A DNA stretch of 64,000 nt, from contig OZ025242.1 of NCBI GenBank assembly GCA_964019155.1, positions 84,683,033 through 84,747,032 of the forward strand, written 5' to 3'. Below, in pieces: positions 9,573 through 22,188 of the stretch. The DNA is from Osedax fenrisi. Lineage: Eukaryota > Annelida > Polychaeta > Sabellida > Siboglinidae. Every line of letters starts with the position of its first letter. The first letter of the stretch is position 1. The translations under genes and the position numbers were made by a program. The notes below the pieces were generated by a model, which was given only the letters and a program-made list of their open reading frames with translations, was not told the DNA's origin and made no database searches.

Positions 9573-12500
9573 TTACCTTACCTTACCTTACCAGGTCGAG
9601 CTTGCTCGGTTGTCCGTGACATACTTCCTCCAACCTTCTCTATCATTCATCGCCGTCTTTATTTCGTCTATCGTTAGCAGATCGGTATCATCCCGCAGTT
9701 GATCTATGTACGTCTTCGCTGCAACGCCCATGGGCGTCCACGCGAACGGTTACCATGCTGTGGTTGCCAGAGTATCAGGTCGCTCGCTACTTCTTCTTTG
9801 CTTCTCCAGCAGTGACCAGCGAACCTCAGCCTTTGCATGCGTATAGATTTACTAATTTTTGGAATATCGCCATATAATTGCTCATTTGTTAGATGATCTC
9901 GCCAGGACTTATTTGTTACGGCTCGGAGCATGCGTGTGTATGTTCCATCAATCTTTTTCTCTAACGAGGCTGTTAGAGTCCAGGTTACAGAACCGTAAAC
10001 GAGCACTGATTCGACTGCCGCTCTGAAAAAATGTCTTTTAAGATTTGTACTTAGTTTTGATTTCCAGATTGTATTCATACTATTTAATGATGCCCAGGCT
10101 TTAGCAATCCTTATATTAACATCTCTTTTAGTTGATCTAATATAGCTTCCTAGATATTTAAAATCTTCTACTTCATTTATTATATTTCCACAGATACTTT
10201 TCATTTGCATGTTGTTATTCTGATTATTCTGATTGATATTGATATATTCAGTTTTGTCAGTGTTAATGCAAAGTCCAATTTCTTTGGCGGCTGATTCTAT
10301 TTTCAGTAATAATGTATTAGCATCTTTCAGAGTATTACTTGTTACGGCGATATCATCAGCGTAGTCCGTATCGGTAATTTTTTCAGCGGGATATCGTCTA
10401 CTCTTTCTCTCTGTTAGAGTAAAACCTAGCTCTCGATTATTATCCAATGACGTCTTCAGAATATAATCGAGAAAGATTATAAAGAGGAATGGCGCAAGTG
10501 TATCACCCTATAAGACTCCAGTTGTGATTTCAAAGTAAGGTGTATCTCCATCTGGTGAGCGAACCATTGAACGAGTATTCTTGTAGAGCATCATAATTGC
10601 ACAAACTGTCTCTTCTGGTATACCATACTTTAAAAGTATTTCTATCATCTTTTTTCGATTTATCGTGTCAAAAGCTTTTGAAAAGTCAATAAAGAGTAGA
10701 GTTAGTGGCAGGTTTTTAGATTTGACTCCTTCTAAAATTCGTCTGATAGATCAGTATTTGTCCAGTTGTTGATCTATTTGTTCGGAAGCCATTTTGATTT
10801 TTTCTTAGGATTGGATCAATTTCAGGTATAATCCTGTTTAATAACATCAGGTTATATATCTTTGCGGCGATTGCTGTTAGAGTAATTCCTCTATAGTTTT
10901 TTGTGATGGAGAGGTCTCCTTTTTTGGGAAAAGGAAGGATACATCCATTGGTCCAACTTACTATAGGTTTCTGGAAATAAACACGATTACAGGATTCTAA
11001 CAGAAATTATTTAAAATCATCTAATTTCCAAACTTCTGCTGGTATTTCGTCCAAACCTACTGCTTTTCCATGTGATATATTATTTGTAGCTTTGATAACT
11101 TCTTCTTTCGTGAAATGACAGATTTTTATATCAAGATTATTCAATGTATGATCTGAATTTGAATTGTCGATTGGATATTCTTACCAAGTAAATCTTTGAA
11201 ATGTTTATGCCAAAGTTGTATTCGTTCATTATCATTGTTTGCTTTTAGTTTAGATTTATTTGATTTCTTTCTTCCGCTGATTTCATTTATTGTTTGCCAG
11301 GCTAGTGCAGATTTCTTATTTATGGCCGTATTTTGGATTTCATATATATTTTTATTTATGTAATTTTGTTGTTCTAAATCATATGAATTAACTAAAGATT
11401 CTTGAGCATTTATAAATTTGTTGATATTCATCTGTGTAGGCGAGCTTTCTTTAAGTTTTGCTGCTTTGTGAAGTATGTCACGTTTTTGGCAGATTTGTTC
11501 GGTTTCCCAGGGTATTCGTTTCTTTAATTTGGGTTTTAACGGAATTACTTTATTGGCTGCATCTTTGCATGCCTTTTCAAAATATGTATATCTTGTACTT
11601 GCAGATAACGTATTTTCTGCATCAAAATTTTGAAGGCTCAAGAATCTGTTTTTCACTGTTACAATAAATTCATTTATAATTGCAGTATCATGTGTCAGTC
11701 TTGTCCAGTCATATGGTTTGCATTTACTATTTTTCTTTTTATTAGCTCTTAGACTCAATTTTATATCTGCTGTTATTATACGGTGATCAGACGCAATGCT
11801 ATTAAAAGAGTTGTAAGCTCTGCAGTTTTTACACTATTCTTCCATTTTTTATTTATTATTATGAAGTCAATCTGTGATTTAAAATCATTTGGAGAATTGT
11901 GCGTCCATAATTGACCATGTCTTTTCTGGAAATGAGTGTTTAGACATAGCATATTATTTTCTTGAAGATAGTCTTTTAGCATTTGGCCATTTCGATTTGT
12001 AGTTTAATGATAGGTATATTTATATCCACTGTCTTTTCCGATGTGTGCATTTAAGTCTCCTCCTATTATTAGAACATTATGCTTTGGTATCTGTCTTGTT
12101 AAACATGTAAGTTTTGTATAGAATATCTCAGTTTCTTGTTCGTCACTAATATTTGTTGGACTGTAACATGAGATCACCGACGTTTGTGGATTTCCTTGAA
12201 AGTTCACTATCATAATTCTAGGTGATATCATTTCGACACTAGCGATTGTGTTATAAGCTTGGCTGCTTACGAGCATTCCAATTCCACCAGTTGCGGCATT
12301 TATGCTATTCTTCCAGGCTGATAGAGTTAATAGTTTCCATTTATCATAAATATGTTCTTTGATGTCGGTATCTTCATGTATGAATCTATGTTCTTGAATG
12401 CAAATAATATCTTGTCCAGTTAATTCAGCTGAGGCTATCAATTCTGGGATTTTATATACTTTTTGAAGTGTTTGTGTATTCAATGATCCGATTTTAAAGT

Positions 12501-12600
12501 TGAATACAATATATATAATACAATCATACAATATGGATATCATAACATTTGAGCTACTTCTTAGGGACATTAGAGCTATTTGGTTATTATTAGGCGGGCA
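9573..12600 (-). mobile_element. RTE-like LINE with (TAAGG)n tail, copy 1, nearly full length
   Basis: Minus-strand element of about 3 kb with endonuclease, reverse transcriptase and C-terminal domain, ending in (GGTAA)n. The coding end REGWRKYVTDNRASSTW runs into the tail so that TAA of the first repeat unit is the stop codon. Sequence and tail differ from the CR1/L2-like copies, so this is a separate lineage; assignment to RTE or a relative rests on motif pattern and compact length. Confidence 0.88.
9593..12570 (-). pseudogene. LINE endonuclease/reverse transcriptase polyprotein, frameshifted
   Basis: Read on the minus strand. Endonuclease at 12570-11760: FKIGSLNTQTLQK, DIICIQEHRF (catalytic Glu), IIGGDLNAHIGKDSG and ASDHRIITADIK (catalytic His). 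A stop lies near 12003 and a frameshift near 11830. Linker at 11758-11141. Reverse transcriptase: PFPKKGDLSITKNYRGI (near 10925), FIDFSKAFDTINR (near 10680), GVL-stop-GDTLAP (near 10510; the stop replaces Gln), TDYADDIAVTSN (near 10360), FKYLGSYI (near 10165). C-terminal part: RMQRLRFAGHCWRSKEE then GNRSRGRP, then a frameshift near 9720 before TYIDQLRDDT. At least four lesions, yet the copy is well conserved. Confidence 0.87.
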
Positions 12601-12676
12601 TTATCTGCACCTATAACAAAATCATAAATAGCATGATATGTATATATTATTACATCTATTACAATGATAACATAGT

Positions 12677-15600
12677 TACCTTACCTTGCCAGATCTAGCT
12701 TTCTAGTCATTCATCAACATGTATCTTCCATTCATCCCTATTAGCCATCAAGTTGGTCAGTTCTTCCACTTCGAATTCAATATATGTTATCTATAAATAT
12801 CATAGCCTGTCTTCCATGAGAGTGTCAGCCATGTTAGGGAGTCCACAGTAGGACATCACTGACTAGATCATGTATTCTTCTCCAGCAATGTACTATGAAT
12901 CGCATTCTTTGTTCACTAATTTAACTTGTTATTCATAGAATATGGTATAAATCTCTTCGTTGTACCTATAATCTCTCCAATACACATGCAGGGGTGCACG
13001 TAGCATGCGCGTGTAGGCACCATCCATATTATTATCCAATGTTGATGTAAAAGTTCAGGTAATTTCTCCATGAACCAAAACTGAATCCATTGTTGTTTGA
13101 AGAAGTTCATCTTCAGGTTTTTTGATAATCTAGATTTCCATAGATGAGTCAGCTGACTAAGCTTTTCTAATTCTGACGTTTATATCGTGTTCTGTAGATG
13201 CGATAGGGCTGCCAAGGTATTTAAAATCGTTAATTTGCCTGATCCTTTCACCGTTATGGCTACTCATTATATCTCTTATAGTATGATTTTTATTGAATGA
13301 TATGTACTCGGTTTTATCGACATTAATTTCGAATCCGATTTATTTAGCAGACTTTTCTATGCTATGTAGGGGAAAGTCCCCGATTACCAACACCTAAATG
13401 ATTATTTGTAATAACTTATTCAATATTAAATATATTTATATGAAATTTTGTAATTAGGGTAATATTATGGCAATGAATAATGTGGCTATTTTAAATTTTT
13501 GATATCATTATATTTACAAGAATAAACAGGGGGTCGGTAATCGGATACATATGCCTAATACCGACCTCCTTCTCCTATTACCGACCCCCTAAAATAATCG
13601 TGGTATAAATAATTGTAGTATTATAATATCCAATAAATAGAATATATATACATAAATATAATTAATTATAACATGCACGCAATTTATTGTTGTATTGAAT
13701 GTATGTTCAACTTTAATATTAATATTAAATTTAAATTTAAACTTTATAGTAATTATATTAAAATAGTGTATATTATTATTTAATATTTATTTATTAATCA
13801 GTATGTATATAATCAACTGGAATCATGAATCCTAAATCTATATCAATGATACATAAACAATTTAAAAGTAAAATACGGAACTATTTTGATTGGATATTAT
13901 AAATCACATGGGGTCGGTATTAGGGTAATTTAGGGGGTCGGTAATAGGAAAATCATATGGGTTGCTATAATTAAGATATATTGGTTAATATTTATTCAAA
14001 TTAAATTTTTTTTATAATTGTTATAAACATAGTATTGATCTACAATATTATGCACAAAATCAAGTTTTCTTTTAATTAATAAAGTATTAATACAATGTAA
14101 ATTTACAATGATTTAAAAAAAGTTATTATTCAAATATATAAAAAGTAAAAACAGAATATTACATTTGATCAAATAACAATTGTAGGATTAAATATTTTTT
14201 TAGACAAAATACTTATTCATATTTATCATTAAATTACTAACAGTTCATGTATATATAATTTTTTGAAATCTCTTATAGTTACTGAGATACGAGAGGTGGT
14301 CGGTATTAGGAGGGGATCGGTAATCGGAGACTTTTCCCTAATAGAACAGTTGTTTATCCGAGGATATTTGTAGTGATGACAATATCATCAGCCTAATCTG
14401 CATCTGTTATGTTGACAGAAGTGTATATTGTGCTCTTTCTTTAACTAATTATTAAGCCTAGTTCTGATTAAACAAACAATTGATTTACTCAGTAAGTAAT
14501 CGAGGCAGATAATTAAAATAATGGCGCCATAGTATCTCCTTGCTGAACACCGGTTGTTAAAGAAAGATAGAAGTATCTCCATTAGGTATCTCCATTATCT
14601 AACCATTGAACATGGGTTGATATATAATATCATTATCGCGGTGAACACTTCTTTTAGTATTACATAGGTGTAAAGTATATCTCTCAGGCTTATTTATGTT
14701 GATTAAATCAAACGCTTTGGCGAGAAGTTATTGAAAAGTAATATGGCAGCTAAGTTATTTGGTTTATAACTTGCAGTTAGTATTTGACCGGTTGTGAATC
14801 TGTTAGTTTTGAAACCATTTTGGTTTTTCTAAAAATAGGATATATTTTAGGTCTTATTCTATTTAGTAACAACAAATTGAAGATCTTATCAGCAATCAGT
14901 TTTATCCCTCGGTAGTTTTTAGTATTGGCTACATTTTCTATTTTAGGAAACAGTAGTAACACCCTTCATTCCATATAATTATAGAATCCAGATTGTATAC
15001 CATATTGCACAAGTATAATAGTATATCTAAAATTCTTCTTACTTCCAGACTTCTGCTGGTATTTCGTCTAGACTTATAGCTTCTCCATTTGTAATTCTCA
15101 TTGCAGCCTTATAGCTTTCATCAGAAGTGAAAGGTCATTTATTGGTGTATAATTCACAGTTTACATTTCTTGAGATTTCATAATTTTCTGTAAATCTTGG
15201 GCATTTACAATTTTCCTGCCATAGTTGCACCCATTCATCATTTTTCACCTTATTATTTGATCTACATGAGTTTTTTTCTTCCGCTTACCACGTTTACGGC
15301 TTTCCGAGCAATTGCCGATTTTTGATATCGTAAAGCACATTTTATTTCATCTATCTTTTTCTGGATGAATTCAGATTGTTCTTTTAGTTTTATATGTTTT
15401 GCCATTTCCTTACATGCGTTTTCGAAATGTTTGTACGACGTATCTGCAGTTAGTGTAGATAAGTTTTTCTGAAATACATCGAACATATTTTTTACTTTTA
15501 TAATGGATGATTTTCGTATTGTCTAGTTTTTCTTCAGGGTTCTCCAGTAATAAGGTTTATTATTATTCTTTTATTTTTATTAGTTCTAAGGGTTGGTCTT

Positions 15601-15745
15601 ATTTGAACTGAAACAATTCGTTAGTCAGAGGCGACACTTATAAAAGAATGATATGCTCTAAGGTTCTTTTCTCTATTTGTCCACTTTTTGTTAATGCTAA
15701 AATAGTGAATTTGGAATTGCTAATTTGCTCCTTATATGTCTTTAT
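12677..15745 (-). mobile_element. RTE-like LINE, copy 2, decayed and split by a MITE
   Basis: Same lineage and orientation as the neighbour at 9573-12600, head to tail with it. The 3' end shows GGTAAGGTAAC and a decayed EELTNLMANRDEWK C-terminus. Without the 974-bp insertion at 13367-14340, about 2.1 kb remains. Conserved fragments are at 14777-14962 (NTKNYRGIKLI, fingers motif) and 15262-15486 (YKHFENACKEMA, SGRKK), matching YTYFEKACKDAA and SGRKK of copy 1. The endonuclease end is visible to about 15745 (NKKWTNREK). Many stops; 5' truncated. Confidence 0.85.
13367..14340. mobile_element. MITE 'A' (974 bp) with GGTCGGTAAT words
   Basis: Ends are inverted repeats: TAGGGGAAAGTCCCCGATTA on the left and TAGGGAAAAGTCTCCGATTA read inward from the right, followed by CCAACACC and CCGATCCCC. 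It interrupts the LINE at 12677-15745, proving insertion; TA at both edges is the likely target duplication. Copies of GGTCGGTAATNGG or its complement lie near 13532, 13553, 13570, 13911, 13934, 14297 and 14313. No coding frame. TA targeting would fit the Tc1/mariner/pogo group, but the superfamily is not proven. Confidence 0.85.

Positions 15746-15748
<3 letters not shown>

Positions 15749-15793
<45 letters not shown>
15749..15793. repeat. (TA)n array
   Basis: Uninterrupted TA dinucleotides of about 45 bp just beyond the 5' end of the truncated LINE. Confidence 0.95.
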
Positions 15794-15796
<3 letters not shown>

Positions 15797-15930
15797 TGAA
15801 TTAATCTACGATGTACCTAACTATATACAGTTATATGCGATTAACTAGATAGGTGCACTGAGTATTTCTAAGTATAATACGTAGTATGTTTAATATTAAT
15901 ATGCCGATAGTAGGCTATATCAATGTATAT

Positions 15931-16022
15931 ATGTATACATTATGTATACATTATGTATACATTATGTATACATTATGTATACATTATGTATACATTATGT
16001 ATACATTATGTATACATTATGA
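15931..16022. repeat. 11-bp tandem repeat (TATACATTATG)n
   Basis: About 8.4 near-perfect copies. The unit contains the palindrome GTATAC, so either strand can form small hairpins. A second TA array follows near 16095-16118. Confidence 0.95.
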
Positions 16023-16235
16023 TATAATTTATTGTAACGCTATAGTGTACACTATATATATATTAATTAGCGACGCGGGATTTATTTTAAATATGTATAC
16101 ATATATATATATATATATGTGACTCGTTACTGTGATGCTACACGTATTCATTGATACACGTATATGTCGTGTGTGTATAGTATGTGTGTCGTGTGTGTAT
16201 CGAACATAATCGTTTACAATTTGTGCGTTTCTAGA

Positions 16236-16300
16236 CGTATCACGTGACGACATATCACTTGACGACGTATCACGTGACTACGTATCACGTGACGACATAC
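16236..16300. repeat. Four tandem 15-16 bp units around TCACGTGAC
   Basis: Units of the form CGTATCACGTGACGA, one with CACTTG. Three contain the E-box palindrome CACGTG (16241, 16271, 16286). It could be a cluster of bHLH-type binding sites or a small minisatellite. Confidence 0.75.
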
Positions 16301-17390
16301 AAAGAGGAGATTAGAGCTTGCTGCGTTGAATGATGATCACCGCATTTGTGTTGATCGGTCGTTTATCATTGTTTTTAATATATTTATCTGTGTGCATTCG
16401 ATCTTAATACGAAATAATGTAATATAAACTGATATATCTATATGTAATGAGTATAGTGTGTATTACCTATACGGTATAGGCTATACACATATGGTTAACA
16501 TTAATTTAATTTAATTAAAATAATAAATATTTTGTAATATAATCTTTAATAATTATATATATATATATATATACATAAATGAATGACATTAGTTTATAGA
16601 CATATGACATATTACATATATAATGTGTCTATAGACCATATATGGAAGTGGAAAGTGGAAGTATAAGCCTAGGCTCTATTTGATAGATAGCCGCGATGCC
16701 TTCAATATGTTAATTTTTGTACATATTAAAATATTAGTAAAAGTAATAATATAATATATATATATATATATATATATAATTATAAAGTTAAATAACATAC
16801 TATGTATTGCATCTATTGATATATAAAATTACAATATTACATTTTATTTCACCATTAAATAACCAGTATCGAAAAATAATTTGTTTTATATATTTAATAA
16901 GTTTTGGTATATATATATATATATATGTGTATGTGTATGTGTGTGTATGTGTTAATTATGAGAAACTATATTTATTTAGCACACAGAACATGAGAACAAT
17001 CCTCACGATGTATACACATATACATTAGATAATCAAATATACATTAACTAATCAAATACATATTATAATATATCTAATTATATAATCAAATATTAATTAA
17101 ATGCACACATATACATTATATATACCAATATACACATAACAAAATAATAATATATGTATATTAGATATAAATATATATTTAACAATAGAAATAAAGCTAG
17201 GGGATATTTGAAACGAAACTCGGAGAGGGGTTTTAAGGAAGGGCCGAGGAAATGTAAGAATGAAATGAGAATGTTATTTCTCGAGACATGATCATGTGTG
17301 GGATAAGAAAATATTATGTCCCATACGGTAGGATATGATGATAGAATAACATCACATCCCATGTATGGGGGGATAATGGTACGATTATTT
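16301..17390. other. AT-rich DNA, no gene recognised
   Basis: Holds short (TA)n arrays near 16556-16573, 16757-16778 and 16909-16926, a (TG)n-rich patch at 16926-16950, and around 17270-17380 a roughly 35-bp unit with TATGGGACATAA/CCCATGTATGGG repeated in diverged and inverted form. Reading frames here are short and low-complexity. Confidence 0.5.
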
Positions 17391-17930
17391 AACAGAGTGA
17401 TTGTAAGACAAGGTTTTCTACTATCGCCTGTGTTATTCAATATATTTCTGGAACAAATTATGTAAGATACACTGCAAAATCACAAATCAACTACATCTGT
17501 TGGTAGCATAGAAATCAGCAACCTTAGATTCGCCGATGATATAGATATCATTGCAGGTAGCAACGCTGAATTACAAGAACTTACAAATAGACTTGTCGAA
17601 GATTCCAAAGAATATGGGATGGAAGTAAGTAAAGAGAAAAGTAAGACAATGGTAAACAATGAAACGAAAATGCATCAATCTTTATGAACGGAACGCTACT
17701 TGAAGACATAAACACCTTCAAATATCTCGGTTCAACAGTAAAATCTGATGGAGCGTCAGATAATGAACTACACATTCGGTTATAATCGATAGCTATAGCT
17801 ACAGATAAGTCGGCACTGGTGAGATTCGAAAAAATAGGTAACAGCAAAAATATCACTTTTCATGTCAAATACATTCTATTGTATCCTTATTTCCTATCTT
17901 TCTGTTATGGTTTAATGTAGCACCCGTATA
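17391..17930 (+). pseudogene. Reverse transcriptase fragment of a third LINE lineage
   Basis: Palm-region fragment. VRQGFLLSPVLFNIFLEQIM, then a stop; ISNLRFADDIDIIAGSN carries the FADD form of the catalytic motif near 17535; LVEDSKEYGMEVSKEKSKT; and after a frameshift LEDINTFKYLGSTVKSDG near 17705. FADD and this spacing differ from both other LINE groups in the window. Both 5' and 3' parts are missing. Not functional. Confidence 0.8.
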
Positions 17931-17989
17931 GCAGTATTGATAATATTAGTGACTTGTATATATACAAGTCACTAAATACATATAACATC

Positions 17990-19925
17990 TATATTCTACC
18001 AATCTAAATTCGCTGCTGCTGGAACTAACATTAAAACTCTCTACAAAATCACGCACAATCTTCTCGGACGATTTAAACAAACCCAACTCCCTGAAATGCC
18101 CGATGAACTTCTCTGCAATACTTTTGCTGACTTATTTATTGAGAAAATCGAAACCATTCACAACAACCTTATAAACACTTTCTCGACATCCAACTATAAC
18201 TGGCTACCTAACTACCCACCAGCGATAGCGTATATGCATAACTTCATTCTATCCTCTTCAATCGACATAAAACATATTATACTGGCTAATAAATCTATCC
18301 CCACAACTGACGTACTACCTATAGTTGTTACGATGATTCTATCTGACCAGCTATGTATCATAGTTAAAGATATTATCAATCTATCGCTCTCCACGGGTGA
18401 TATTTACCCAACGTAAACACTCAACTAGAACCACGATATTGAAAAAATCCACAGCTGACCAAACTATACTTTCCAACTACCGGCCAATTTCCCAACTGCC
18501 TTTACTCACCAGACTACTTGAAAAAACTGTTTACTACCAATTCCTACACTTCTTGAACCATTTCAACATCCTTGATCCGATACAACATGCTTTTAGACCC
18601 AACCATAGTATGGAAATTGCCATAATACAGCTCCTGGATAACCTTCTAACATCAGCTGATAATAAATCACATACCCAAGCAATCTTTCTTTACCTTTCCT
18701 CTCTATTCGATACCCTTGACAACAATATCTGTGTAACCCGGCTAGACAAAATAGGCATTACCGGAACTGTGCTTAAATGAATCTCTAACTTTATTTGTGA
18801 TCGCTATTTTTCGGTCAAAATTCATGACAAATTTTCATCACCCCGCAAACTGTATTATGGTGTTCCTCAAGGGTCTATCCTCTCGCCCATCATCTTTGCG
18901 ATATACCAACTACCCTTTCAAGTATACTAAATACCTTCCCCAATGTTCACTACATACTCTATGCCGACAACATTGAATTACACTCCGAAACCACAATCTC
19001 TACTGAATTACAACTCTGCATGGATACTATACATAATTGGCTAACATCTAACCACTTTCAACTTAACACTACTAAAACCGAACTACTCAACATTAACGCT
19101 AACTCCAACTTAGACAATGTTCCTATACTCTACATAGACTCCTCACCACTCACTCCGTATTCTACCGTTAATATATATTGGGTTTATCCTCAACCCTACA
19201 TTAGACTCCGGTGATCATATCATCTCACTAATAAAGACGATCTCGCACTTTCAATACAATATTAGAAAAAATCGACTTTTCATTGACTTCCCTATGACCA
19301 AACTCCTCACGCACTCACTTGTTCTCTCTAGATTAAATTATTGCAACGCCATTCTCATTGAAAAACTGCCTCTATTACTAAACTAGACCGAATTATTAAT
19401 ATATCTATACGAACCATCTACCAACTATAACTACTGACTATACTACCTATGTGACCAACCTGCAACTATAACTCAACTGGATATCTACAACTCAACAAAT
19501 TAACTACAAAACTCTGACTCTTCTCCGTAAAATACTGATAACCACCGAACCCACTTCAATATTTGACGATTTTACATATATTAATAACACCTGTATATTG
19601 CGATCCTCCTCTAAACCCCTCCTAGAAGAACCACCTAATAACAATTTAACCACATTTGGAAAAAAAACTTTTCACATACAGGATTCGACTCTCTGAAACG
19701 AGCTACCGATAAATTTGATGAAGAGAGATATCACCTTCACACTATTTAGAAAAACACTAAATAAATGTATCATTGACAACCCCATTTTTATCTCTCCCCC
19801 CCCCCCCTTAGTCACATCTAAATTCTTTATGTTTTCTCGTTTTTCATTTTTTTTAGTTCTCACACTTTAAAGAATATGATATTATTTGAGTGTCTAAATA
19901 AATACCTATCATCAAATACCTATTA
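17990..19925 (+). mobile_element. CR1/L2-like LINE, decayed 3' half
   Basis: Reverse transcriptase region with SNYRPISQLPLLTRLLEKT (near 18475), a decayed palm motif LYLSSLFDTLDNNI (near 18690), GVPQGSILSPIIF (near 18860), a broken YAD motif (YADNIELHSE, near 18960) and SRLNYCNAI (near 19330). The 3' end has a hairpin at 19862-19893, CTAAATAAATACC and a decayed (ATC)-type tail. Many stops and frameshifts. Codons are richer in C than in the copies at 1-6785, suggesting a distinct family. Confidence 0.85.
19862..19893 (+). other. LINE 3' terminal stem-loop (copy 3)
   Basis: Outer ACACT pairs with AGTGT; inner AATAT pairs with ATATT around a single G; the connecting TTTAAA/TTTG is partly paired. 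Followed by CTAAATAAATACC. Confidence 0.6.
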
Positions 19926-19964
19926 TCATATATATATATATATATATATATATTTTGTTATTTT

Positions 19965-20256
19965 ATTTTTTTATTTGGTGGAGTCCTTTCATCCTATCCA
20001 GGAACTTAGATGAAGTTTTCACTTATAATCATATATGGTTCTAATGTCCCTTCGAAGCCTCTCTCATGTTAAGGCATCCATGGTTTTAACAAGAGCCGAT
20101 AATTTATTTATACACAATTATATAAGATCACTTCTAAATAATATTTTAAGACCCATTTTATAAAATTAATTAATAAATTAATTAATCTCGAACCCGTATC
20201 CTACTGCTTGTGTGCCTGATGCCTTAGCCACTGAGCCACACAGGCAGTTATATGTA
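19965..20256 (-). mobile_element. SINE family 1, copy 1
   Basis: tRNA-derived SINE on the minus strand. The head at 20200-20256 reads TGGCTCAGTGG (Pol III A box) and GGGTTCGAG (B box core). The body includes CCTTAACATGAGAG and TTCGAAGGGACATTAG; the 3' part CTAAGTTCCTGGATAGGATG leads into an A-rich tail. Related copies lie at 38055-38475 (interrupted), 41150-41393 and 43978-44176. The tRNA end directly abuts a (TA)n array. Confidence 0.85.
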
Positions 20257-20284
20257 TATATATATATATATATATAGTTGATAT

Positions 20285-21450
20285 GCTATCTATATTTAAT
20301 TTAATTTATTGTAATGACTCATTATGCCAGGACAATAAAGCACAAACATAAAAACTAATAAAACGAATAATAAAACGGAACATAAAGTAACTAATCATAA
20401 AGAACGATAATAAAAAAGTACACTACATCAATACATATTATAAATAGAAATTAATGGGGACGAGGTATATGTAATGATAATTAGATGTATTTTTAGTAAC
20501 AATTTAAAAGTATTAATAGATTTAGTAGGGCGTAGAATATATCGTAATTTATTCTACAGACGGGACCGAGATACAAGCAATATACAAGCATGATACACGC
20601 CTTAGGTACAAGCAATGAACGAATAGTAATGTAATCGAGCATACGATTGTAATCGATCATATGGTAAGTATATAATGTAAGAAGTGAAACAACGAAGAGA
20701 GGTATTGTGAAAGTAAGCTAGCTATATTCTCCTGTCGGTTGTGACTAATATAGCTGTGAATTATGAGTAGGACTTTGAAGAAGATACGATATTGAATTGG
20801 TGGTAGCCACGCGACCTATTTAGGCATGGAGAAATGGTTTTTCTAATAACGATATATTTTAAATTTTATAATATAATGCTACTGAAATATTTGGAGTTTT
20901 TGATTCGACAGTCTGTTAAATAGAATAGGAGAAAATTACAATTGCAATCTAAAATAGATGTGATGGCTGACGCGTTAGTTATATAGACTCTTAACGAGAT
21001 CATGTCACGAATGATACGGTAATATAAATGATTAAAGTGTAGAGAACGCAGAAGTTTGAAATGATCTGATTAAAAGATAGAGAGTTAATAAAGTTGACTA
21101 CAAGATATCAGACGGTATAATACTCTAGGCTATCGTGATTGTTTACCTTAATAAGGGGTGGGGTTATAGAGGGCGTTTAAGCGAGGAGAGTTGGATACAC
21201 ATATTCGTGTCTGTTTCATTGAGATTCGGGAATGGAAGTTAAGAATCAGGCATACAAGTATTGGATATAGTTATAATAAGAGGTGCAGATGTATTTGGAT
21301 CGGAAATATAGTCGACGTTAATCTGTGTTCCATCCGCTTATGCGTGTATTGGTATGAGAGGGAATTGTCGAGGGTGAACTTGACGAGGTGGTCAAGAAAT
21401 AATAGGATCGATAATAGGAACGATTGAGGTGTTGAAGTGTGTCAGTTCTG
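20285..21450 (-). mobile_element. L2/CR1-like LINE remnant
   Basis: Minus-strand decayed coding remnants. ASAITSILDCNCNFLLFYL resembles the SRLDYCNSLLYGLP signature (near 20940); WLPPIQYRIFFKVLL resembles LHWLPIxxRIxFKxLL (near 20800); a stop-NKL then KSINTFKLLLKIHL (near 20490) is the C-terminus, with TGG changed to TAG. The 3' end has a TAATGAGTCATTA hairpin and AATAAATTAAATTAAAT. The part upstream of 21120 is too decayed to place firmly. Confidence 0.6.
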
Positions 21451-22145
21451 ATACAGCTAGCTGTAGGCACCCGTGAAGGGTTACCGAGTAGAAGATGTAT
21501 GTCTATTTATAGAACAGTATGAAGTTTAATGTGTTATATACCTGTTAAAGTACACCTATAGGTTATATTAAAGGTAACCCAGTTTAATCCAATGTCAGCT
21601 ATACCACTATTAACCATGTGAGTACAATGTACACAAGTATATATATATATATATAGTAATATTATATGTATAATTTATTTGTTATAATTTATAACCTGTA
21701 GAAAATATAATATTACCATATTTATAATATATTGACATTATATATATATATATAAATGATCATATTTCAAGATAATAAACCATTATATGAACTTTAATAT
21801 TGAAATATATATTACAATTAAACTTGCTATAATACCAGAACATGTATAACATAGTACGATATAATTAACCATGTCCCTAGGACATTAACGTATTCAAAAT
21901 GGAGATCGACTAACGTATTTCACAGTGATTAGTCGCAATGAGTGTCGTTGTTTAAAAGGTGTTCAATATAGGTATTTACCACTTCGCGAGGTCATTCCCC
22001 CCCTCTCCCCCCCCCCCCCGCTTAACTCATTATGTATTTATTATGAATAGCGTATTGTAATAATATATATATATATATAAATGAATATATATTGACGTCA
22101 CGCAGAAGTTATTATATATTGTATACAACGCACGATATAATTGCA

Positions 22146-22188
<43 letters not shown>

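Noticed and set aside
17093..17440. 115-residue minus-strand protein
   Set aside because: Overlaps a low-complexity repeat and the start of a plus-strand LINE fragment; the hydrophobic end is AT-rich translation.
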